DNA of 64,000 bases. It comes from Rhynchopus euleeides (Eukaryota > Euglenozoa > Diplonemea > Diplonemida > Diplonemidae). The stretch is from assembly GCA_963210315.1 (NCBI GenBank), contig OY723277.1, forward strand, positions 1-64,000, in the 5' to 3' direction. The notes below the pieces were generated by a model. It ran no database searches. It worked only from the letters and a program-made list of their open reading frames with translations, and was not told the DNA's origin. Within the stretch, counting starts at the first letter, position 1, and every line of letters starts with the position of its first letter. Made by a program: the position numbers and the translations under genes. This document shows, in pieces, positions 30,745 through 40,800 of this stretch.

Positions 30745-33700
30745 CACCCGCAACACCGGCACCGCCAACACCGGCTCCAGTCACCCCGGCACCTCCAAGA
30801 CCGGCACCTGCAACACCGGCACCTGCAACACCGGCTCCAGTCACCCCGGCACCTCCAACACCGGCACCGCCAACAACGGCCCCAGTCACCCCGGCACCAC
30901 CAACACCGGCACCGCCATCACCGGCTCCAGTCACCCCGGCACCTGCAACACCGGCACCTCCAACACCGGCACCTGCAACACTGGCACCGCCAACAACGGC
31001 ACCTGCAACACCGGCCCCAGTCACCCCGGCACCTGCAACACCGGCACCCGCAACACCGGCACCGCCAACACCGGCTCCAGTCACCCCGGCACCTCCAACA
31101 CCGGCACCCGCAACACCGGCACCTCCAACACCGGCACCGCCAACAACGGCCCCAGTCACCCCGGCACCACCAACACCGGCACCTCCAACACCGGCACCGC
31201 CATCACCGGCTCCAGTCACCCCGGTACCTGCAACACCGGCACCGCCAACACCGGCTCCAGTCACCCCGGCACCTGCAACACCGGCACCTCCAACACCGGC
31301 ACCTGCAACACTGGCACCGCCAACAACGGCACCTGCAACACCGGCCCCAGTCACCCCGGCACCTGCAACACCGGCACCGCCAACACCGGCTCCAGTCACC
31401 CCGGCACCTCCAACACCGGCACCCGCAACACCGGCACCTCCAACACCGGCACCGCCAACAACGGCCCCAGTCACCCCGGCACCACCAACACCGGCACCGC
31501 CATCACCGGCTCCAGTCACCCCGGCACCTCCAACACCGGCACCTGCAACACTGGCACCGCCAACAACGGCACCTGCAACACCGGCCCCAGTCACCCCGGC
31601 ACCTGCAACACCGGCACCCGCAACACCGGCACCGCCAACACCGGCTCCAGTCACCCCGGCACCTCCAACACCGGCACCCGCAACACCGGCACCTCCAACA
31701 CCGGCACCGCCAACAACGGCCCCAGTCACCCCGGCACCACCAACACCGGCACCTCCAACACCGGCACCGCCATCACCGGCTCCAGTCACCCCGGTACCTG
31801 CAACACCGGCACCGCCAACACCGGCTCCAGTCACCCCGGCACCTGCAACACCGGCACCTCCAACACCGGCACCTGCAACACTGGCACCGCCAACAACGGC
31901 ACCTGCAACACCGGCCCCAGTCACCCCGGCACCTGCAACACCGGCACCGCCAACACCGGCTCCAGTCACCCCGGCACCTCCAACACCGGCACCCGCAACA
32001 CCGGCACCTCCAACACCGGCACCGCCAACAACGGCCCCAGTCACCCCGGCACCACCAACACCGGCACCGCCATCACCGGCTCCAGTCACCCCGGCACCTG
32101 CAACACCGGCACCTCCAACACCGGCACCTGCAACACTGGCACCGCCAACAACGGCACCTGCAACACCGGCCCCAGTCACCCCGGCACCTGCAACACCGGC
32201 ACCCGCAACACCGGCACCGCCAACACCGGCTCCAGTCACCCCGGCACCTCCAACACCGGCACCCGCAACACCGGCACCTCCAACAACGGCCCCAGTCACC
32301 CCGGCACCACCAACACCGGCACCTCCAACACCGGCACCGCCATCACCGGCTCCAGTCACCCCGGTACCTGCAACACCGGCACCGCCAACACCGGCTCCAG
32401 TCACCCCGGCACCTGCAACACCGGCACCTGCAACACCGGCACCTGCAACACTGGCACCGCCAACAACGGCACCTGCAACACCGGCCCCAGTCACCCCGGC
32501 ACCTGCAACACCGGCACCCGCAACACCGGCACCGCCAACACCGGCTCCAGTCACCCCGGCACCTCCAACACCGGCACCCGCAACACCGGCACCTCCAACA
32601 CCGGCACCGCCAACAACGGCCCCAGTCACCCCGGCACCACCAACACCGGCACCTCCAACACCGGCACCGCCATCACCGGCTCCAGTCACCCCGGTACCTG
32701 CAACACCGGCACCGCCAACACCGGCTCCAGTCACCCCGGCACCTGCAACACCGGCACCTCCAACACCGGCACCTGCAACACTGGCACCGCCAACAACGGC
32801 ACCTGCAACACCGGCCCCAGTCACCCCGGCACCTGCAACACCGGCACCGCCAACACCGGCTCCAGTCACCCCGGCACCTCCAACACCGGCACCCGCAACA
32901 CCGGCACCTCCAACACCGGCACCGCCAACAACGGCCCCAGTCACCCCGGCACCACCAACACCGGCACCGCCATCACCGGCTCCAGTCACCCCGGCACCTG
33001 CAACACCGGCACCTGCAACACCGGCACCTCCAACACCGGCACCTGCAACACTGGCACCGCCAACAACGGCACCTGCAACACCGGCCCCAGTCACCCCGGC
33101 ACCTGCAACACCGGCACCCGCAACACCGGCACCGCCAACACCGGCTCCAGTCACCCCGGCACCTCCAACACCGGCACCCGCAACACCGGCACCTCCAACA
33201 CCGGCACCGCCAACAACGGCCCCAGTCACCCCGGCACCACCAACACCGGCACCGCCATCACCGGCTCCAGTCACCCCGGTACCTGCAACACCGGCACCGC
33301 CAACACCGGCTCCAGTCACCCCGGCACCTGCAACACCGGCACCTCCAACACCGGCACCTGCAACACTGGCACCGCCAACAACGGCACCTGCAACACCGGC
33401 CCCAGTCACCCCGGCACCTGCAACACCGGCACCCGCAACACCGGCACCGCCAACACCGGCTCCAGTCACCCCGGCACCTCCAACACCGGCACCCGCAACA
33501 CCGGCACCTCCAACACCGGCACCGCCAACAACGGCCCCAGTCACCCCGGCACCACCAACACCGGCACCTCCAACACCGGCACCGCCATCACCGGCTCCAG
33601 TCACCCCGGTACCTGCAACACCGGCACCTCCAACACCGGCACCTGCAACACTGGCACCGCCAACAACGGCACCTGCAACACCGGCCCCAGTCACCCCGGC

Positions 33701-33880
33701 ACCTGCAACACCGGCACCGCCAACACCGGCTCCAGTCACCCCGGCACCTCCAACACCGGCACCCGCAACACCGGCACCTCCAACACCGGCACCGCCAACA
33801 ACGGCCCCAGTCACCCCGGCACCACCAACACCGGCACCGCCATCACCGGCTCCAGTCACCCCGGCACCTGCAACACCGCT
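30745..33880. repeat. 3.1 kb minisatellite of a 15-bp PAPPT-type unit with higher-order structure
   Basis: The basic unit is 15 bp (for example CCGGCACCTCCAACA) with a few variants. The variant word CTGGCACCGCCAACAACGG recurs at about 30981, 31311, 31551, 31881, 32135, 32451, 32781, 33051, 33365 and 33651. Gaps run from 240 to 330 bp in steps of 15, so blocks of 16-22 units are themselves repeated. The plus strand is open for 1097 codons ([13 protein letters not shown] type) but begins at GTG with no ATG. The minus strand is open for 1080 codons ([13 protein letters not shown] type) from an ATG at 33907. The plus reading resembles the stalk of the WSC proteins, but no WSC or membrane module adjoins it. 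I cannot say which frame, if either, is translated. Confidence 0.9.
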
Positions 33881-34046
33881 GCGTCTCATCCGGTGCAACA
33901 GTCCCATCCGTTCGGGTGTACAGATACACGACGCCCTCGAACGTCACGAATAGCGCATCCGGTGCACTCATCGTTTTCTCCTCTTCCCATGATTCAGCGG
34001 TCGAAATCAGAACAAACACGGACAAGTACACCGCATGTGCCCTCAT
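33843..34046 (-). pseudogene. Signal-peptide gene start running into the minisatellite, probably broken
   Basis: 67 codons from the ATG at 34046: signal peptide MRAHAVYLSVFVLISTAES, then a charged and beta-like stretch ([17 protein letters not shown]), then a stop soon after entry into the minisatellite. Upstream are an acceptor-like CTGCCCGCAG about 48 nt before the ATG and the 5'-flank segment shared with WSC paralogue 1. This looks like the start of a surface-protein gene whose body was replaced or inverted. The minisatellite reads stalk-like only on the opposite strand. A short genuine secreted peptide is the alternative. Confidence 0.45.
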
Positions 34047-35953
34047 CTCGCCTCCCTCCTCGGGACGCAGCCAACAGCGCCGCACCCGCGGCACCTGCGG
34101 GCAGACCCTCCCTCTCCCTCGATCACAAGTAGCCCTGTCCTGCTGTGTGGTATGTGTGTGTGTTGTGCAGCTCAAGCAACAGCCAGAGCACCTCCAAGGT
34201 AAGAATATAAGGGATGAATCGTGTTTCGCTGTCTCACACACACACCACCAACTAGCTTCGCACACACGAGACGTTCGTATCCCTTGCAAGTATGTGCTGT
34301 TGTGCACCGCTTTGCTGAACACGTCGTAATCAAGAGCGCACCAAACCCAACAAAGACCTGAAGTCACAGTCCCCAGCACGGCAGAGAAGCAGGCGGGCAG
34401 GGTGGGGTCGCAGTGGGTGGGGGTGGGGCTGCCTTCCCAGTCATGATCTCACTGCAGACCCTGCCTCTGCCAGGCCTGGCTGTCCCCCTGCCAACAGCTG
34501 TGTGTGTGGGTGCGACACGCTGCAGGGGGCATCCCGACCGGGAGGCGCGGTGGAGGGGGTCGGTGGCGCGTCGGGGAAACGCAGACAAGGAGGGGATGCA
34601 CGAGCCAACCCCAGCAGGGGTGGGGGGGATGTGGGGGTGCTCGTCAGGAAGCAGCAGACCGAAATGCAGAACACACGCACACGAGTGGAAGAATTGAGGT
34701 GGGGATCGAGGTGACGGAGAGTGATGCATGGGTGTGTCGATACAGGTACACGGTGGGGTACGACAACCAGAGGGTAACCCTTTTCGGTACCCAAATCGGC
34801 CGAAAATCCGATAACGCATTTAGGTACCCTGGGTACCGAATTTAGGTACCCAGGGTCCCTAATTTAGGTACCCAGGGTACCCAATTTCGGTACCCAGGGT
34901 ATTCCCAATTTAGGGACCGCGAATATCTAGCTCCTGCTGAGGACCTGGGTACATGGCCAAATCAGCCAGAAATCTGCAGGTTTTCGTATTGCAATTTGGG
35001 TTCGCGTGCTGGTATCGCAGCCTGGCCCCGAGGGTCCATACCGTGAGTAACCGGGCCCGCTATCCTACACTCGTTTTTTCCTAGGTTTTCGTCAGCTGAT
35101 TGAGGGTGTGATATGAGGGTTCTATCCAACAAGGATATCAAGGCGGCACTTCAAAGTCCTGCCAAGGACAGCGCCACGTGGGTGTGTGCTTCTGATGTAT
35201 GTTATGTCATCATGTGAAACCCTCCCCAGCGTGTGCCAACATCCCTGACACGCTCACGAAAAGCATGACACGGAGAAAACAGGTGCCGAAACAACCTGCC
35301 GAGCACACGGGTGGTGCCACGTTGATCCACGCAGCGATCTCCCATGACAGGAAGCCTTGTCGCCACAGGCAGAGTGCCGCAGACTGTGGGAGAGGTGTCG
35401 CCAGTCCTTGAGGTTGCAGTGTGTCATCAGACTAAAACCCGTGCCTTGTTCACCCTGTTATTCACCCCTGTGAGGTTGATCCCATATCGTTGCCTGCTTT
35501 GGGGCCTGAAGGACATAGGGGTCCAACCGGCACTTGAGCATCGCAAGGCCTGAGCGGCTGTGTGGCAGGTTTTCATTGAAGGGCCAAATCCCCCCTTTCT
35601 GGGTGAAAAGTGTTGTGCGTCGTTCAGTATCTTGCGCGAATCGCTTTCGACACCACCATCAAACCACCGCAAAAGAACAACCCATCTTCTGGAGTGTGAT
35701 CTCTGGTGGCGGGGTGGGATGGGTGAGTGGGGTGTGACGGTGCAACGACAGTCGAACTTCTTCGAACACAGAACACCCCACCAGCCTGCCGGGCGTGTGA
35801 AGTGTTCGCAAGGATCCGCACGGTGAAAAGTTTCCTGAGTTGGCTACGCCGAACTTACAAAATGGCAAGGTGTGAGTGTCGCTTGTTACGACCCACTGGC
35901 TGGACGAGTTCTCTTTTTGGGACAAGACCACACACAACAAGAAGGTTGTCACA
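34047..35953. other. Intergenic with GGTACC palindrome cluster; coding-like scraps
   Basis: 34745-34915 holds repeated GGTACCCAGGGTACC palindromes, related to 37705-37795. Around 35113-35210 a plus frame MRVLSNKDIKAALQSP... is followed by GTATGT and, 30 bp on, CCCCAG, which could be a tiny intron. A plus frame at 35344-35553 also looks protein-like. None has a recognisable domain, so I do not call a gene. Confidence 0.4.
34305..34410 (-). repeat. 5'-flank segment duplicated from 28764-28870
   Basis: Same ~105 bp sequence starting GTGCACCGCTTTGCTGAACA, with a few substitutions and a small insertion. It supports common ancestry of the broken gene at 34046 and WSC paralogue 1. Confidence 0.75.
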
Positions 35954-36060
35954 GGGGGTCTTCGCTGGTCGTTATTCTTCGTCAATCTTCGTCAGTTTTC
36001 ACTATTTCAACAGCAAATACACCAAGATGCACTGACGACCATCCCGTAGCGAAGACCCCC
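35954..36060. mobile_element. MITE-like hairpin, GGGGGTCTTCGCTGGTCG family, copy 1
   Basis: 107 bp with inverted ends GGGGGTCTTCGCTGGTCG against CGACCATCCCGTAGCGAAGA. The interior shares TCAGTTTTCA and a TGCACTG word with the copy at 49744-49854. No coding capacity. Confidence 0.8.
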
Positions 36061-36353
36061 ACAGTGAAAAAGATAGTTGGCAGCGCTTTGGGTGACAAAC
36101 ACAATCTACCTTGCCTTGTTGTTATGACTGTGCGCACATTCACACCAACCTTCATCAGCCGAACCACGTGAGGTTTGTTCACCCGGGTTTGGCGCGCACA
36201 CAACGCCTTATCTTTTAAACGTCCAATGCAACACTCACAGCATCGAGGCCGAGTGTTTCTCGTAGTATTTTTCGAGGGAAATCCCCCCAAAAAAGGACAC
36301 ATCCGTCCGAGGGCACATGAGTGCGAGACATCTCCCAATAAAAAACCCCAGAC
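36061..36353. other. Intergenic, nothing seen
   Basis: Short AT-richer spacer between the hairpin element and the coding-like island. No feature supported. Confidence 0.4.
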
Positions 36354-37690
36354 CTACCGCACATCACTTCTGGCGTTCGGAACTCGGTTTGTTTTGGGGA
36401 TTGCAATCACTCTTCGATTCTGCAATAAATGAGGTTTTGCTCTGAGTGAGCGGATATAACTGGTGAGAATGGGTACAGTGGTCTGAATCTGGAGGTTGGG
36501 TGCGGGTTGTGTGTTCCGCATCATCACTACAAACCAAACCAAGCCGATTGACACCGAACATTTTGTCTGACCTGCACCCTTTGTTTCCTGCCTGCCTGCC
36601 TGTGTTGTGCTGCACCTGTGCCTCCCTGTTCTGTATTTTGTACCCTCAGCGGGTTCACGATACAGGGCAGTCCACTCCCCAAAAATCACGGTCTTGACGC
36701 CCATTCCATCCACTTTCAGTGGATGTGTTTGGTATTTCCGAATGGAATTTTCCAGCGTCAAGATTACAAGAACAGGGTCAGTCACTTCTACCGTAGCTGC
36801 GATGCCGGTAGTTGTGCAGAAATGATCTTTTCGACGGACGCGACGCCTCCCCAGCTTGCCTGTGTCTGTGTTGCCATAGCCATGTGACAGATATTCACAT
36901 AACGAATGTACTGTCACACCGCAAGGGGCTTTGGACAACGTTAAACAACAGTACACTTGCAGGTTTGGGTCAAAAATTCCAATTTCCGCTGGTCACGGGC
37001 CCCTTTCAAAACATTGACCACCTTTCGAGAATTTAGTTCTGCACCATGGATTCGAGGGACTGCGATGATTCGGAACCGAGGATGAAGACTACTGGGAAGG
37101 AACTGTGTGCTCTCTTGAAGCACTGGAATCGGCGAACTTGGACGGAACCTAAGCGCGACAGGTGAAGGGGCATCCCGAACAAAGGCATACAAAGTGGCTC
37201 TGGAGATATTGTTGCATCTGCGACACCCTGTCTTACATCCCGCCTGGGCTCTGATCTTCACCTATAGCAATGACTAAATCCCTATCCGGGTACATGAAGC
37301 TTTTGTAGGTACATTTAAACTTGCGAACCTCTCAACGACCTGTTAATCGCCTTGTACCGAAATCTGACCCTGGGCTTCGGCCCTCACGGCATTCAGCGGG
37401 TGACCCGATGCCGGTGTGGATGGAGAAGTGCACAGTTCTGAAACAGTGTGTCGACGAATCCGAGGAATCCAATCAGAGTAGTCCCGAGATGAAGTGGTGC
37501 AAGAACTCAAAAACTGTTTGCCTTTGGTCAAGGCCCCCTTTCCAAAAATTTGACCCGCGCAGTGGTGGCCAGTCCTGAGAACCAACAGTAGCATAAGCCT
37601 ACGACTGGTCCAGGACGAGGCTGACCCTGTACATAGCCTGTGTATGACTACCCTGTCATACCAGGCTGCTGCTAGTTGGCCACAAGCCAC
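36354..37690 (-). other. Coding-like island, possible multi-exon or decayed minus-strand gene
   Basis: Three long minus frames follow each other: 37343-37690, 36941-37261 and 36354-36956. All open at GTG rather than ATG, so they would be exons or remnants. Composition is protein-like in places, for example PRIHGAELNSRKVVNVLKG and VTDPVLVILTLENSIRKY. Nucleotides 36965-37025 and 37505-37555 resemble each other (TTTGGTCAAGGCCCCCTTTC-type words), which suggests an internal duplication. No family recognised. Local GC content is lower than in the confirmed genes. Confidence 0.3.
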
Positions 37691-37704
37691 TGGCAGACCA
37701 TGAC

Positions 37705-37795
37705 CCAGGGCACCGAATTTAGGTACCCTGGGTACCTAATTTAGGTACCCAGGGTACCTAAATTCGGTACCCTGGGTACCTAAAAAATGGGTTAC
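37705..37795. repeat. GGTACC palindrome cluster, second copy
   Basis: Alternating AATTTAGGTACCCAGGGTACC words in both orientations, the same words as at 34786-34900. The two clusters also share a nearby GTGGGGTACGACA/TGTCGTACCCCACC word, reversed between them, so they are inverted copies of one element end. Confidence 0.7.
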
Positions 37796-38093
37796 CCACA
37801 GGGTCCGACATCGGGTGTCGTACCCCACCGCGTAGGGGGGGGGCGGGGGGGGGGGGGGGGGGACCGGGGGGTGGGGTCGTAGAAGTCGATGGCTTGGAGG
37901 GGGGGGAGGAGGGGAGGGGCGCATGAGTTTGTTTTTCGGGGGGGGGGGTGGTTTGGGTCTTCACACGGTGGGATCATGAAAAAAATAGTACTACCGTATA
38001 TGGTGCCCCTGACGACCCCATATTGCGTAGTTTGTGCGTAGTGAAAAGGGGGGGGGGGTCTCATTTTTTGATTTACTCAGCCATTCTCTGTCT
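37796..38093. other. Poly-G spacer with partial palindrome arm
   Basis: Long G runs at about 37837-37870 and 37939-37950. 37988-38055 repeats words of the large palindrome further right (TACCGTATA, GGTGCCCCTGA, GCGTAGTTTGTGCGTAGTGA). Confidence 0.6.
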
Positions 38094-38725
38094 CTATGCC
38101 GGGACCCCAAACTCAAGGAGTTCTTGCTGTTCCGGGGTCAGTGAGGGTGCAGGCGCTTCAGGTGCTGCAGGTGCTGCAGGTGCTGCAGGTTCTTCAGGTG
38201 CTGCAGCGCTGGCAGCCTTCGGTGCGGGTTTCGACGCAGTCTTTGCAGGTCTCTTTGGGGGTGCCCTTTGGCGCGGTGCCTGCTTCAGCTCGTCGGGTGG
38301 AAGCATCAACGCATCATTAAGCGGTGCCTGCTTCAGCTCCTCCGGGTGGAAGCGTCAACGCATCATTAAGGAAGAAGGAAGCACAGTTGCTACGCTTTTT
38401 TGCAGCTGCAGGAAACGACACCATACCCAACAACAATCCCCAGACCGTCGAGGGAGAGTGGGCGCCTGGATCCCGTGACACAGATCTCTAGTGCCGTTGT
38501 GATCCCCTCGGATAACGTCTCCTGGACGTTGTCAGCGGAGGTTGCCTGTGTGGCGGTGACCTCCGTATACCCCGCGGGATCCAGTGCCAGTAGCGCCTTC
38601 TTCAGCTTTTCGTCGACCCCTCGGCCGACGCTCTCCTTGATGTCAAGGGCCACCTTCAGGGTGGCACCTCGCAGCGCCCTGAAGGCTGTGATCGTATCAT
38701 CATTCACAATCTCGAGGGTGTTCTA
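38094..38725 (-). pseudogene. Fragment of an Ala/Pro-Lys-rich protein gene cut by a palindrome
   Basis: Two minus frames lie in series. 38390-38725 has no ATG; its protein-like reading includes ITAFRALRGATLKVALDIKE and LKKALLALDPAGYTEV. 38094-38309 reads KRPAKTASKPAPKAASAAAP and ends LTPEQQELLEFGVPA. A 47-bp tandem duplication (38279-38372) lies between them and shifts the frame. The 5' end lies inside the left arm of the large palindrome, and the first ~20 codons are repeated in the right arm. A two-exon gene or a decayed fragment would both fit. The basic Ala/Pro tail resembles chromatin-type tails, but no domain is recognised. Confidence 0.35.
38279..38372. repeat. 47-bp tandem duplication
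   Basis: The word GCGGTGCCTGCTTCAGCTCG/CC plus its flank up to GCATCATTAA occurs twice head to tail with about three differences. It sits between the two frames of the neighbouring gene fragment. Confidence 0.8.
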
Positions 38726-39688
38726 CGCGGCTCCTGGAACTCACTTCCTTCTCAGGTGTTTCTGGGCATGGGGCAACCTTGCCCAGGTGTTTCTGGAGTC
38801 CCGCCCCACATGTCGTGCGTTCTTTCGTACGGTGTATAGTGAGTTCTGGCAATAATTTTTTGCTCGGTCAGCGCAGTGCCTCCAGTCCTGTCTCAGTAGC
38901 CACACAGAAAGGGGGACCAAAAAAAACTGGGGGGGGACCAAAAAGCGAGACCCCCCCCCAGATTGCGTAGTTTGTGCGTAGTGAAAAAGGGGTAAATCAG
39001 GGGCACCAGTATACGTAAATATTTTGGAACGTAAATATTATGGAACGTAAATATTATGGAACGTAAATATTTTGGAACGCTGGTGGGTTGGCGTTCCAGA
39101 TTTTTTTCGTTCCATAATATTTACAGGGCTTTCTGCGACTCGGGGACTTGGACCAGGTGATCGGACGGCATACAGAGTCCCTGACGGGACCTACTCGTGC
39201 ACTTTTCGTGCGATTCCTGAGGCAAGCCATCCTCACCACTGAGTCCCCAACTGGCCCTGTAAATATTTTGGAACGTAAATATTATGGAACGGATCGGGCA
39301 AAAATGGGCCCGTTCCATAATATTTACGTTCCATAATATTTACGTATACGGTATATATTGGTGCCCCTGATTTACCCCTTTTTCACTACGCACAAACTAC
39401 GCAATCTGGGGGGGGGGGGGGGTCTCGCTTTTTGGTCCCCCTTTCTGTGTGGCTACTGAGACAGGACTGGAGGCACTGCGCTGACCGAGCAAAAAATTAT
39501 TGCCAGAACTCACTATACACCGTACGAAAGAACGCACGACATGTGGGGCGGGACTCCAGAAACACCTGGGCAAGGTTGCCCCATGCCCAGAAACACCTGA
39601 GAAGGAAGTGAGTTCCAGGAGCCGCGTAGAACACCCTCGAGATTGTGAATGATGATACGATCACAGCCTTCAGGGCGCTGCGAGGTGC
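38664..39688. repeat. 1.0 kb palindrome with ~340 bp arms around a MITE
   Basis: 38664-39009 is the near-perfect reverse complement of 39357-39688. The loop is the TACCGTATACG element at 39010-39355, whose own ends are inverted repeats, so the whole kilobase can fold. Arms include GGGGGACCAAAA-type words, ATGTGGGGCGGGACTCCAG and the 5' part of the neighbouring gene fragment. Confidence 0.9.
39010..39355 (-). mobile_element. MITE-like TACCGTATACG element, copy 2 (reversed)
   Basis: Reverse-oriented relative of 9702-10018 with the same core (GGACTTGG, GATCGGACGGCATACAGAGT) and repeated GTAAATATT(A/T)TGGAACG termini. The left end is trimmed by a few bases next to GGGGCACCA. It forms the loop of the large palindrome. 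Confidence 0.85.
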
Positions 39689-40544
39689 TGCGAGTGCTGC
39701 GCACGGGTTTGCGGGAGTGCGAAGAGAAGACTGGGAAGGCCGAAAAATCGGGACCTTTCCCAGCAGCAACACAACTGCACATCACCGATAGGAATAGTGT
39801 GAACACGCGCGTGGCACGCTCTGAAGCGAGAAAACAGCAGGCAGGTGCTATAAAGAAAAGGAGACAATAAAAGGAACACCGATACTGCAAACTGAACACA
39901 ACAACTGGCGCCCCTGGTTGACCCACGCTTCCCGACATATCCAGCGTGTGTAGGTGCACCTGACGAGCATTCCCATCAACACAGGAACACGCCGTTCATA
40001 CCGAATCATGCTAGAACAGGAGAGCCGAAGTAGAAAGCATCACACGCATTCAGGTAGAAGCTGGCGTCTGCAGGAGGCCTGCCTGCGACTGCGACCCTTC
40101 CTCAGACGCTGCGTAGTCTCACAGGGTGTGTGTGGTGGTATGCTTCCCTCTGTCGGCACAAAGCAGGGGCAGATTTGAGAAAAAATAGAACGGCAGTCGC
40201 AAAAAATGAAACGATGAGCATGCAGAGCAGAGCTATTCCTAACTAGGGGTCCGGATTCCATAATTTTGAATTTCAGATTTTTCCTCTGTCTGGCGCGTTT
40301 TTTTTGCACTCTGTTTAGCGCGTTTTTTTTGCACTGCAGGAGAAAAAAATTCTTGGGAGGATTCACCGGAGTGGAGGGTGCTGAGGGGCTGAGCGGCTGG
40401 GGGGATGCTGCCTGTGAGGGAGAAGATGCACCAAGCAAAGACACACGGCCCCGGAGGGGCCGTGTGTCTGTGTTCAGTGGTGCATTCCTCCACACCTCAG
40501 TGCACTCTCCGACCTGCATGTCTACGGGGGTCTGAGCCCACATG
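39689..40544. other. Intergenic, hairpin only
   Basis: Contains two GCGCGTTTTTTTTGCACT words at about 40299-40337 and a perfect hairpin ACACACGGCCCC/GGGGCCGTGTGT at 40441-40467. No gene seen. Confidence 0.5.
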
Positions 40545-40800
40545 GCAACCCCGAGTAAGGGGTGCAAACAGACACCCCATGGCCAAAATGACCCCACCGC
40601 GATCCGCACAGATCCCAAATATTCAGAGGAGCAGGGTTTTGAAAAACCTGTGAGTGGGGTCCCGCTGGGTGGGTGGGCTGATTTCTGGCCTCCCAGTCAC
40701 ATCCTCCCTTCAGAAGTCCCTGAACCAGACCTACATTTCATGGGTAAAACTTGGCACGCACACCACCAAAATGACCCCACTACGATCCGCACGGAGCTCA
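40545..40800 (-). repeat. Reversed copies of the ~180 bp repeat
   Basis: ATGACCCCACCGCGATCCGC at about 40578 and ATGACCCCACTACGATCCGC at about 40770 are reverse complements of the 6990-7870 landmark, about 190 bp apart. The GTGGGGTCCCGCTGGGTGGG flank also matches, so at least one full unit is present here in reverse. Confidence 0.8.

Noticed and set aside
35113..35260. Tiny two-exon plus-strand gene with GTATGT donor and CCCCAG acceptor
   Set aside because: The joined product would be about 40 residues with no similarity; chance matches to short splice words are common.
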